In this document: in pieces, positions 1 to 4,703 of the stretch
Position numbering within the stretch: the stretch's first letter is position 1
How the letters are laid out: each line of letters starts with the position of its first letter
DNA from: an uncultured Lachnospiraceae bacterium
GTDB taxonomy: Bacteria; Bacillota; Clostridia; Lachnospirales; Lachnospiraceae
Direction: 5' to 3'
Assembly: GCA_910577045.1 (NCBI GenBank)
Contig: CAJTLB010000038.1
Coordinates: forward strand, 1 to 8,669
Length of the DNA: 8,669 bases
Made by a program: the position numbers and the translations under genes
Notes under the pieces: generated by a model
Told to the model about the DNA's origin: nothing
Databases searched by the model: none
Seen by the model: the letters and a program-made list of their open reading frames with translations, nothing else

Positions 1-23
1 TCGTGTTGCATTTCGTGTTGCAT
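1..23. repeat. Tandem 11-bp direct repeat, possible integrase arm sites
   Basis: TCGTGTTGCAT occurs at 1-11 and again at 13-23, a 12-bp period. It lies about 125 bp from the tRNA-Leu 3' fragment at 147-169. Closely spaced direct repeats inside the end of an element are typical of tyrosine-recombinase arm-type binding sites. That role is inferred from position and spacing only. Confidence 0.4.
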
Positions 24-83
24 ACTTTTGAAAAGACCTGCTAAAATGAGAAAAAAGTATCTGATTTTGGTAAGGTAAAAATG

Positions 84-132
84 TAATAAATCCCATATTT
101 ATAGGAAAGGTTCAAAAATATGGGATTTATTA
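84..132. repeat. 17-bp perfect inverted repeat (long AT-rich hairpin)
   Basis: The arms 84-100 and 116-132 are perfectly complementary, with a 15-nt loop. The stem contains AAATCCCATATTT and its complement. On the minus strand the stem is followed by ATTTTTACC, so it could end a leftward or rightward transcript at the edge of the outside element. Its position beside the tRNA fragment could also make it a structural part of the element end. Confidence 0.6.
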
Positions 133-146
133 AAAAAGAGTTTAAG

Positions 147-169
147 GGGTTCAAGTCCCATCTTCCGCA
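147..169 (+). other. 3' end of a tRNA-Leu-type gene, likely attachment-site remnant
   Basis: The T-loop TTCAAGT (150-156) is followed by the 3' T-stem strand (157-161), an acceptor 3' strand CTTCCGC (162-168) and discriminator A (169). It would pair with a tRNA beginning GCGGAAG, as in many clostridial tRNA-Leu genes. No D arm, anticodon arm or 5' acceptor strand lies upstream. The 5' T-stem strand is imperfect (G146 opposite A160), so identity to a tRNA seems to start at about 147. This is what remains when an element integrates into the 3' end of a tRNA gene and duplicates the tail. The isotype is inferred from the acceptor sequence. Confidence 0.6.
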
Positions 170-176
170 GTAAAAG

Positions 177-232
177 AAAAAGCCGTGAGATCTAAGATTT
201 TTCAGTAAAATCAAGGAGTTTACGGCTTTTTT
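177..232. terminator. Terminator downstream of the tRNA tail
   Basis: AAAAAGCCGT (177-186) pairs with ACGGCTTTTT (222-231) around a loop of about 35 nt, ending in a T-run. The A-run on the left makes it usable from both strands. It would end the tRNA transcript rightward and the MazF-like fragment leftward. Confidence 0.55.
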
Positions 233-289
233 GTACCTTCTTTACAATGTACTTTTGTGTTGTAAAATACAAATTTTTATAATTTTTTG

Positions 290-517
290 TCATGGATTTT
301 GTTCTAATACAATTCCATAATGGAGGCCACCATATTCACTACCAATATTGAAACCAAAATTCAATTTTACTATATTTCCTCTTTTATAGGCTATATTTTT
401 AGTTGGTTCGAAATTTTCTTCAAATTTAATGAAGCGAACATAATCTTTTATCCAGTAAGAAATAAGATGAGCTTTTTTTTAAATGTTTCATTGAGTTCGA
501 GTGATGAAATGGGCTTT
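290..517 (-). pseudogene. MazF/PemK-like toxin-domain gene, broken (main body)
   Basis: Read on the minus strand, the frame ending at the stop 290-292 encodes a stretch with SYWIKDYVRF, then YKRGNIVKLNFGFNIGSEYG and HYGIVLEQN. This is the RG-(D/N)-IV...GFNIGSEYGG pattern at the start of the MazF/PemK fold, here preceded by a helical N-terminal region. The protein stops right after this first strand-loop unit, so most of the toxin fold is missing. Upstream, an 8-A run (473-480) puts a stop in frame. One extra A would join KPISSLELNETF to the rest, so a homopolymer frameshift is likely. The N-terminal part coincides with the 25-bp repeat also found at 3463-3487. Family MazF endoribonucleases cut RNA, but this copy cannot be functional. 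Family assignment rests on recognised motifs. Confidence 0.6.
493..517 (+). repeat. Left copy of 25-bp direct repeat (candidate attL core)
   Basis: It matches 3463-3487 at 24 of 25 positions (G501 against A3471). The MazF-like gene body lies to its left, and element-like sequence with paired TTGGCAAC sites lies to its right. Confidence 0.6.
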
Positions 518-562
518 GAGAACTTAGTGTTTATACGGTTTCCAAACAAATTTGTTTAGGCG

Positions 563-590
563 TTGGCAACGATTTGGCAACATTTTCAAC
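563..590 (+). repeat. Arm-type repeats TTGGCAAC at the left end
   Basis: TTGGCAAC occurs at 563-570 and 574-581, exactly 11 bp apart, with a third weaker TTTCAAC at 584-590. The same motif with the same spacing is found at the right end (3341-3359). Such helically phased repeats inside both ends fit integrase or excisionase arm binding. Confidence 0.5.
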
Positions 591-627
591 ATCACGCACT
601 AAATAATTACATCAATGGCATAAGAAA

Positions 628-670
628 ACCTTGCTGATTTTCAGATATAAAAACTGAATATCGGCAAGGT
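628..670. terminator. Strong bidirectional hairpin terminator
   Basis: Arms 628-644 and 654-670 form a 17-bp stem with one G-U pair and one mismatch around the loop ATATAAAAA. CTTTTTCTG follows on the plus strand and TTTTCTTATG on the minus strand. On the minus strand it lies directly downstream of the lysine-rich reading-frame end at 681, which it probably served. Confidence 0.65.
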
Positions 671-680
671 CTTTTTCTGC

Positions 681-761
681 TTATTTCTGCTTTTTCTTTT
701 TAGCTGTTTTCTTTTCTTCTTTTTCGATTTTCTGCCAAAGTGGACGGGCAAAAGGAGCAGA
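681..761 (-). pseudogene. C-terminal tail of an unidentified minus-strand gene
   Basis: The minus frame ending at the stop 681-683 encodes RPLWQKIEKEEKKTAKKKKQ followed by a final K. It is open only back to a stop at 762-764. The lysine-rich end and a strong terminator immediately downstream look like the true 3' end of a gene. Its upstream part has been replaced by the plus-strand relaxase fragment, giving a junction between about 735 and 762. Integrase genes often sit at this position, transcribed toward the attachment site, but the sequence is too short to identify and no integrase motif is visible. Confidence 0.3.
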
Positions 762-958
762 TTAGCCGCTTGACGGATAAGGTCATGGAGCAGAGCGACA
801 CCATAGAGCGATTGCGGGAGAAAGCGTCTGATTTGGGGCGTTTGGAGCGTTATTTAGGCAGAGAGCAGGTGCAGTTGATAGTAGAACGGTCAAAGGCATT
901 AGAACAGGCGGAGAGGGCAAATAAACGCCCGAAACGTGTCTTTGAAATGAGCCGATAG
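740..958 (+). pseudogene. C-terminal fragment of a Mob/Pre (MobV-like) relaxase
   Basis: The 72-residue frame is almost entirely charged and coiled-coil, with EQISRLTDKVMEQSDTIERL, then GRLERYLGREQVQLIVE, and ends in KRPKRVFEMSR. I recognise this as resembling the C-terminal tails of plasmid recombination/mobilization (Pre/Mob) proteins on clostridial mobilizable elements; no search was possible. The family's catalytic N-terminal region, with its histidine-rich and tyrosine motifs, is absent. The first codon is an internal GTG with no ribosome binding site, and the frame continues upstream to a stop at 701-703 through T-rich DNA that reads better as the end of a minus-strand gene. It is therefore a truncated remnant, not a short gene. 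A small coiled-coil ORF follows 21 bp downstream. Confidence 0.45.
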
Positions 959-979
959 GAAAGAGAGGATTGATTGGAT

Positions 980-1294
980 ATGACGGATATGGAGAAGAAA
1001 GTCATGGTGTGGCTGTGTGCTAAAATCGTGGCACAAACAAACCTCTACGAAACAGATAAGGAAGTACAAAATCTGATAGACTGGGTATGTCTGTCGGAAC
1101 AGATAAAGGAAAACAATAATACAATCCGTAATCTAACTGGGGAATATAAGAAGATAGAGCCGGATTGCCGGGAAGGAGTGCGGGCGCAGATGGAGCGTAT
1201 GAAAGAACTCTGCAAAGAACGCAATAATCTGTATGAAAAGCAGAACGATTTGAAAGGGCAGAAGTGGAAGATTGAGAAGTCGTTGGAGCGATAA
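980..1294 (+). CDS. Small coiled-coil hypothetical protein downstream of the mob remnant
   Basis: The start chosen is ATG 980, behind GAGAGGA (963-969); a TTG at 974 is possible but very close to that site. The 104-residue product is highly charged and predicted largely helical. It has an N-terminal segment EKKVMVWLCAKIVAQTNLYE, then Lys/Glu-rich heptad-like stretches (EQIKENNNTIRNLTGEYKKI and ERNNLYEKQNDLKGQKWKIE). There is no membrane segment or catalytic motif. It probably belonged to the mobilization operon of the element, since it follows the relaxase tail by 21 bp with a Shine-Dalgarno between them. I do not recognise the family. Its upstream promoter was probably lost with the relaxase 5' end. 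Confidence 0.55.
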   Translation: MTDMEKKVMVWLCAKIVAQTNLYETDKEVQNLIDWVCLSEQIKENNNTIRNLTGEYKKIEPDCREGVRAQMERMKELCKERNNLYEKQNDLKGQKWKIEKSLER

Positions 1295-1349
1295 GAAATG
1301 TGGGGCGTAGCGGTTGATGTGCCCTATATTTTATGGTGGTAAATAGAAA

Positions 1350-1379
1350 TTGGAAGTGGTATAATCATATCTATAAATT
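1350..1379 (+). promoter_or_regulatory. Extended -10 promoter for the DUF402 gene (copy 1 of a repeated module)
   Basis: TGGTATAAT (1357-1365) is a perfect extended -10 (TGnTATAAT). No good -35 is visible. The surrounding 30 bp starting TGGAAGTGGTATAATCATAT recurs 600 bp later at 1951-1980, with about 24 of 30 positions matching. Confidence 0.6.
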
Positions 1380-1403
1380 TGGAATTATGTGAGGTAAGAA
1401 CTT

Positions 1404-1949
1404 ATGAAAAGAAGTCGGTTATCATATGATGAGTGGAAGTGTATTATTTCTAAAGACATATTTGGAAAAACAGTAAATTCGGAATTATTTAATGGCTATA
1501 TTGGTCTTATAGATATTAAAGAAGTAAGCAAAATACAGACTTGGAAATTTGATGGAAAAGATGTTGTAGTCTGTGATAAAGGAAGAAAATGGCTATCAAT
1601 TTTGCCACAGAATGGTTGGTATTGTATAACAGCCATGATGGATGAAAATGAAAAAATTCTACTGTGGTATATAGATATGATAGCAACACAAGGTATTGAT
1701 GTAGATGGAGTGCCATATTTTGATGATTTATATTTAGATTTGGTAGTTTATCCAGATGGAACAATTATAGTTGATGACATGGATGAACTGGAAGAAGCAT
1801 TGTCAAAGAAAGATATTACACAAGAGCAATTTAATCTTGCGATCGAAACAAGTCATAGGTTGCAACAAGGGTTGTTAAGTGATATTTCTTCGTTTACAGA
1901 ATATACAAGAAGGTGCTATGAAATGATTAAGAAGCTGCGAGAACGATAA
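1404..1949 (+). CDS. DUF402 domain protein (possible nucleotide phosphatase)
   Basis: The 181-residue protein starts at ATG 1404 behind GTGAGGTAAG. Residues 85-131 carry the DUF402 signature: ILLWYIDMIA, then YFDDLYLDLVVYPDG at 105-119, then IIVDDMDELEEAL at 121-133. The Trp-Tyr-x-Asp, Asp-x-Tyr-Leu-Asp and Asp-x-Asp-Glu-Leu elements match the conserved acidic core of the family. The fold includes characterised nucleoside di/triphosphatases in staphylococci and the FomD hydrolase. A helical tail (134-181, ITQEQFNLAI...) follows, as is usual. The gene has its own promoter, and a near-copy of that promoter follows it directly, so it behaves as a stand-alone cassette. The substrate cannot be told from sequence. 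Family call is fairly sure; activity is inferred. Confidence 0.65.
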   Translation: MKRSRLSYDEWKCIISKDIFGKTVNSELFNGYIGLIDIKEVSKIQTWKFDGKDVVVCDKGRKWLSILPQNGWYCITAMMDENEKILLWYIDMIATQGIDVDGVPYFDDLYLDLVVYPDGTIIVDDMDELEEALSKKDITQEQFNLAIETSHRLQQGLLSDISSFTEYTRRCYEMIKKLRER

Positions 1950-1950
1950 A

Positions 1951-1980
1951 TGGAAGCGGTATAATTATATTTGTAAAGAT
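1951..1980 (+). promoter_or_regulatory. Promoter for the first acetyltransferase (copy 2 of the repeated module)
   Basis: GGTATAATTATAT includes a perfect TATAAT at 1960-1965, embedded in a near-copy of 1351-1380. It begins one base after the DUF402 stop codon. The TG of the extended -10 is CG here. The next start codon is 2022. Confidence 0.55.
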
Positions 1981-2021
1981 AGAACTTGCAGTATAACAAA
2001 TCAACATTGGAGGGATTGATA

Positions 2022-2546
2022 ATGAGCAAAGAACCAATCATTGAAACAGATAGATTGATTTTGCGTCCGATAACGCTTGATGATGCAGAAGCCTGTTTCA
2101 GCTGGAACAGTGATGAAAGAGTTACAAAATATATGGCATATTCCACATATTCTGATATTAGTCAAACTATAGATTGGATAAATTCAACACTTGTTGATGA
2201 AAAGGAGTGGAATTGGGCATTTGTTTTGAAAGAAGAAAATAAAGTAATCGGAACAGGAGGTATAGGTCCCAATGCACAAATGAAAGATTATTGGGGTATA
2301 GGATATAATCTTCATTATGATTATTGGCACAAGGGATATTGCACTGAAGCAATGAAGGCTATTATTGAATTTGCATATAGAAAACTCGGCATAAAAAAGA
2401 TATGTTCAGATCACGCGGTAGATAATCCGCGTTCAGGAAAAGTTATGGAAAAGTGTGGATTGAAATTTGACCATTATGGAGAATATACAAAACTTGATGG
2501 CAGTCAAACGTTCAAGGCAAAATTTTACACAATGGACTTGGAGTAA
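2022..2546 (+). CDS. GNAT N-acetyltransferase, RimJ/RimL type
   Basis: The start is ATG 2022, preceded by GGAGGG (2009-2014) at a 7-nt spacing; an upstream in-frame TTG at 1986 has no such site. The 174-residue protein opens with IIETDRLILRPITLDDAEAC (6-25), the standard beginning of the RimJ/RimL branch (Acetyltransf_3). The acetyl-CoA loop is YWHKGYCTEAM at 101-111 (motif A, K-G-Y-C-T), followed by IIEFAYRKLGIKKI. The motif-B end DNPRSGKVMEKCGLKF (134-149) carries the Asn-x-x-Ser arrangement typical of the family. It would transfer acetyl groups from acetyl-CoA to an amine such as a protein N-terminus, small metabolite or antibiotic; the substrate is unknown. It has its own promoter (TATAAT 1960) and a probable terminator. 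Confidence 0.8.
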   Translation: MSKEPIIETDRLILRPITLDDAEACFSWNSDERVTKYMAYSTYSDISQTIDWINSTLVDEKEWNWAFVLKEENKVIGTGGIGPNAQMKDYWGIGYNLHYDYWHKGYCTEAMKAIIEFAYRKLGIKKICSDHAVDNPRSGKVMEKCGLKFDHYGEYTKLDGSQTFKAKFYTMDLE

Positions 2547-2582
2547 AATCAGATTCTTCGTACCTACGATTTTGATTTTTTG
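2544..2582 (+). terminator. Probable rho-independent terminator after the first acetyltransferase
   Basis: AAAATCA (2546-2552) pairs with TGATTTT (2573-2579), and the inner CGT/ACG can also pair. The right arm runs into TGATTTTTTG. The stem is interrupted, so strength is uncertain. Confidence 0.4.
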
Positions 2583-2632
2583 TTTCGTGCGATGGTGAGC
2601 AATAGATAGATATTTTTCCTGTTAATGTTCTA

Positions 2633-2660
2633 TATACATGGTGCTAGCGCCATGTATACT
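2633..2660 (+). promoter_or_regulatory. Promoter with a near-perfect palindrome filling the -35/-10 spacer
   Basis: The palindrome ACATGGTGCTAGCGCCATGT (2636-2655) has one wobble position and extends to 2633-2658 as a 26-bp inverted repeat. A -35-like TATACA (2633-2638) and a -10-like TATACT (2655-2660) flank it with 16 bp between, so the palindrome occupies the spacer. This is the usual position for an operator bound by a repressor or a MerR-type activator. The acetyltransferase at 2697 is the obvious target. A second copy lies at 3228-3255. Confidence 0.55.
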
Positions 2661-2696
2661 GAATATAACGGTGAAATTGTTTAATGGGGAGTTTAG

Positions 2697-3179
2697 ATGA
2701 TTAAAAAAGTACATGAAAAAGATATTGCAGAATGTGTTAATGTTATAACAGAAAGCTTCATTACGGTTGCGGACGAACTAGGTTATACGGTCGATAATGC
2801 TCCACGTTTTACGGCATTTGCTACAACGGAGGATAGACTATTATATCAATTAAAGAATGAACATAGACCTATGTTTGCATATTATGATGATGGTAAAATT
2901 GTTGGCTATTATTCACTGGCGTTACAAGATAATAATGAGTGCGAACTTAATAACATATGCGTTCTTCTACAATATCGTCATAAGCATATTGGCGCAAATT
3001 TGCTGGAGGATGCTTATATAAAAGCAAAAGAAATGGGATGTAAAAAGATGAATATTGGAATTGTAGAAGAAAATACATTATTAAGAACATGGTATGAGGA
3101 TAATGGTTTTGTCCACATTGGAACAAAGAAATTTGATTTTTTCCCATTTACTTGTGGATATATGAAAAGGGATTTGTAA
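2697..3179 (+). CDS. GNAT N-acetyltransferase
   Basis: The 160-residue protein starts at ATG 2697 behind GGGGAG (2686-2691). It opens MIKKVHEKDIAECVNVITES, a common GNAT beta1-alpha1 start. A beta strand follows, AYYDDGKIVGYYSLAL (61-76), then NNICVLLQYRHKHIGANLLE (85-104). That is motif A with R-H-K-H-I-G in place of the usual RxxGxG loop; the first glycine is a histidine. The C-terminal motif is EENTLLRTWYEDNGFVHIGT (124-143), with the conserved Asn/Tyr/Gly-Phe pattern of small free-standing acetyltransferases. The substrate is not predictable. The gene is controlled by a promoter whose spacer is a palindrome, so it may be inducible. It stands alone, with an identical type of promoter following it. 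Confidence 0.78.
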   Translation: MIKKVHEKDIAECVNVITESFITVADELGYTVDNAPRFTAFATTEDRLLYQLKNEHRPMFAYYDDGKIVGYYSLALQDNNECELNNICVLLQYRHKHIGANLLEDAYIKAKEMGCKKMNIGIVEENTLLRTWYEDNGFVHIGTKKFDFFPFTCGYMKRDL

Positions 3180-3227
3180 ATTATTGCATGGTTTTATACA
3201 GATATGGCGTTTCCTTTGTTGGCTGTA

Positions 3228-3255
3228 TAGACATGGTGCTAGCACCATGTAATAT
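3228..3255 (+). promoter_or_regulatory. Second palindrome-spacer promoter, with no gene behind it
   Basis: ACATGGTGCTAGCACCATGT (3231-3250) is a perfect 20-bp palindrome. TAGACA (3228-3233) is a 5/6 match to TTGACA and TAATAT (3250-3255) a -10-like hexamer, 16 bp apart, the same geometry as at 2633-2660. No ORF with a ribosome binding site follows before the element end near 3460. The gene it controlled appears to have been deleted. Confidence 0.55.
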
Positions 3256-3306
3256 GGTAATTAAGGAAAAATTGTGATTTGAGTGTGCAAAATTTCAAAA
3301 TATGGA

Positions 3307-3334
3307 TTGCTAATTTGCGAAGGTTTGCTATAAT
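3307..3334 (+). promoter_or_regulatory. Outward-facing promoter at the right end of the element
   Basis: TTGCTA (3307-3312), a 16-bp spacer and TATAAT (3329-3334) preceded by TGC form an extended -10 promoter. It starts transcription about where the arm repeats begin and points toward the right repeat core and the immunity genes beyond. Confidence 0.45.
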
Positions 3335-3340
3335 AAATGC

Positions 3341-3359
3341 GTGGCAACATTTTGGCAAC
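3341..3359 (+). repeat. Arm-type repeats at the right end
   Basis: GTGGCAAC (3341-3348) and TTGGCAAC (3352-3359) are 11 bp apart, the same motif and spacing as at 563-581. The segment just after, GAAAATCAGCAAG (3361-3373), is the reverse complement of CTTGCTGATTTTC in the left-end terminator stem. Confidence 0.5.
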
Positions 3360-3462
3360 AGAAAATCAGCAAGCCATAATAAATGATGTAATTGATGTAA
3401 AAATAGGCGTGTATTTGCACAAAACTTAAACAAATACAGTTAAGAACAGTAAAGAACACGCC

Positions 3463-3487
3463 GAGTTCGAATGATGAAATGGGCTTT
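3463..3487 (+). repeat. Right copy of 25-bp direct repeat (candidate attR core)
   Basis: One mismatch against 493-517. Arm-type repeats lie about 105 bp to the left, and the probable 5' end of the split MazF-like gene lies to the right. Confidence 0.6.
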
Positions 3488-3525
3488 ATACGATTATCTC
3501 CTGTGAGAAAGCAATTTTTTGACAA
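3463..3525 (-). pseudogene. 5' end of the split MazF-like gene
   Basis: On the minus strand the frame reads SKNCFLTGDNRIKPISSFEL, matching KPISSLEL of the left fragment in phase. An AGGAG (minus strand, 3498-3502) sits 8 nt before an ATA codon (3487-3489), where a start codon would be expected. The original start may be a mutated ATG there, or the TTG at 3523-3525. Joining 3525-3463 to 492-290 would restore a continuous N-terminal region apart from the poly-A frameshift. The fragment is short, so the assignment rests on the shared repeat. Confidence 0.4.
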
Positions 3526-3649
3526 GGATGGTAAAAATGCGTGTGGGGCTTGAAATGTCCTGTAAAGCAGGGATATATACAGGCATGGCATGATTTCAGC
3601 CTGGCTGAAAGTGAAACAAGGAAGATGACCAGTATAGAGGAAGGATATT

Positions 3650-4117
3650 ATGAAAGTCCAAATGAGCATGGAGGAGTTTCTGGCAGAACTGGAGCAGAAT
3701 CATCAGGAGATGCTTCAATAATATTGCGAAGATGGTATATGCAGAGTGGAAAACAATACCTGTGAGGTGAACTTAAAAGATGATATCGGAATTGTGCTGC
3801 AGCTGTCTAATGAAACAATCCCAATAGTGCGCATGGAACTGCTGAAGAAAGTATTGCGGGACTGGCACGGCTATGTGGAAAAGGCGCTGCATTTTCTGAA
3901 AGGATACAGGATTGATTTGGGGGCGGACTATTTTCCATGCGGCATATATGTGGGAGAATTCAGCTATGGCACATATGGATTCCGTATATTTGACGGCTTT
4001 ACAATCAGCCTGAAAAGAGGGGACGGGACGGATGAAGATTTCCTCAATCTGGATGTTTATACGGTGCAGTTCAAAGCGGATGGACGTCCTATCGGTGTTG
4101 TTTTATGGTTTGAATAA
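3650..4117 (+). pseudogene. Unidentified small gene with an in-frame TAA, possibly an immunity protein
   Basis: A well-formed start, ATG 3650 behind GAGGAAGG (3637-3644), opens MKVQMSMEEFLAELEQNHQE and meets TAA at 3719-3721 after 23 codons. The same frame then continues without stops to 4117, with YCEDGICRVENN and a 123-residue body. The body has an alternating strand pattern ending GTYGFRIFDGFTISLKRGDG...PIGVVLWFE. Total length without the stop is 154 residues. The frame match and the codon-like sequence on both sides point to one gene broken by a nonsense mutation. Restart at GTG 3746 is possible, but no good ribosome binding site precedes it. I do not recognise the family. The SUKH-3-like gene 85 bp downstream suggests a role in an immunity cluster, which is inference. 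Confidence 0.5.
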
Positions 4118-4202
4118 ATGCGGACTCACTTCATTGTCAGAACCAAGAATGATAAGAAGGAATAGAAAAGAATAGAACATTAAACAGGATAGGGGTGATG
4201 GG

Positions 4203-4703
4203 ATGCTTGATTATAAACGGCTGGAGGCTAATAAACTTTTGGTAAACTCCGGATGGAGCAGGCCACATAAAAATCATTGGCAGGAAAGGCTGGCGCATCT
4301 TGAACCACGGTTTCCGTTCCAGGTTCCGGCGGACGAAATTTTTGAAAGTGCAAGGGATATCATAGACGCTCTGGACGGAATACAGATCAGGAACCAATGC
4401 GCAGGACTGGGGCTTGGCTCGTCCTGTTCTGTGATTGATTTTGATTTCTTTAATTATGATGCCTCCATACGACCAGAATTAGAGGCGGTATGGGGCAGGA
4501 TTGGAAAGAGGGCCGTGTACATTGGAATAGGATTTGACATAATTGGTGATTGGCTTGTAGATGAAAATGGTGCGTTATATTTTCAAAATAACATTAGGGA
4601 TACACTTACAGCTTTTTCACAGAACATTTATGACTTTTTAGAGAAAGACATCTACAGGTGCGGGGATCTGTTTGAAGAAGGGAGTTTGGTTGAAGCAATA
4701 TAA
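4203..4703 (+). CDS. SUKH-3-like immunity protein
   Basis: The 166-residue protein starts at ATG 4203, 7 nt after AGGGG (4191-4195). It opens with a helix and NKLLVNSGWSRPHKNHWQER (10-29), matching the LLxxSGW...R motif that begins SUKH-3 proteins. Then come EIFESARDIIDALDGIQIRN (45-64), the FLxxxGGL-like helix, and YIGIGFDIIGDWLVDENGAL (106-125), the conserved IG...G.W.(I/V)DE.G.VY strand pair. The ending CGDLFEEGSLVEAI resembles the family's GDSFDEALE tail. SUKH proteins bind and neutralise nuclease or other polymorphic toxins in the cytoplasm. There is no toxin gene or toxin fragment in the window, so it is an orphan immunity gene. Its 3' end overlaps the next reading frame. Assignment rests on recognised motifs. 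Confidence 0.6.
   Translation: MLDYKRLEANKLLVNSGWSRPHKNHWQERLAHLEPRFPFQVPADEIFESARDIIDALDGIQIRNQCAGLGLGSSCSVIDFDFFNYDASIRPELEAVWGRIGKRAVYIGIGFDIIGDWLVDENGALYFQNNIRDTLTAFSQNIYDFLEKDIYRCGDLFEEGSLVEAI

Larger units (their letters stand above)
493..3487. mobile_element. Putative decayed integrative/mobilizable element of about 3 kb
   Basis: The limits are a 25-bp direct repeat, GAGTTCGARTGATGAAATGG plus GCTTT, at 493-517 and 3463-3487 with a single mismatch. Each copy lies in sequence coding for KPISS(L/F)EL on the minus strand, so the insertion appears to split one MazF-like gene. Paired TTGGCAAC-type sites lie just inside both ends (563-590 and 3341-3359). The ends also share an imperfect inverted segment containing GAAAATCAGCAAG and TGATGTAATT (roughly 602-642 against 3361-3395). 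Contents are a Mob/Pre-like relaxase tail, a coiled-coil ORF, a DUF402 protein and two acetyltransferases. No integrase gene remains, so the element would be immobile on its own. The boundaries are inferred; the repeats are seen directly. Confidence 0.5.

Noticed and set aside
1..23. Start of a CRISPR array
   Set aside because: Only two 11-bp units with a 1-bp gap; no spacers and no cas genes.
320..559. Plus-strand ORF of 79 codons at the left
   Set aside because: It is antisense to the MazF-like fragment, which has clear family motifs; no ribosome binding site precedes its start.
2633..2658. Palindrome as a terminator
   Set aside because: No T-run follows on either strand.
2633..3255. Palindromes flanking an acetyltransferase as integron attC sites
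   Set aside because: They lack the attC core (GTTRRRY/RYYYAAC) and asymmetric stem, and sit between -35 and -10 hexamers, which fits operators better.
3541..3765. Plus-strand ORF of 74 codons overlapping the start of the gene at 3650
   Set aside because: It starts at GTG with no ribosome binding site and overlaps, in another frame, the better-supported reading frame that has one.
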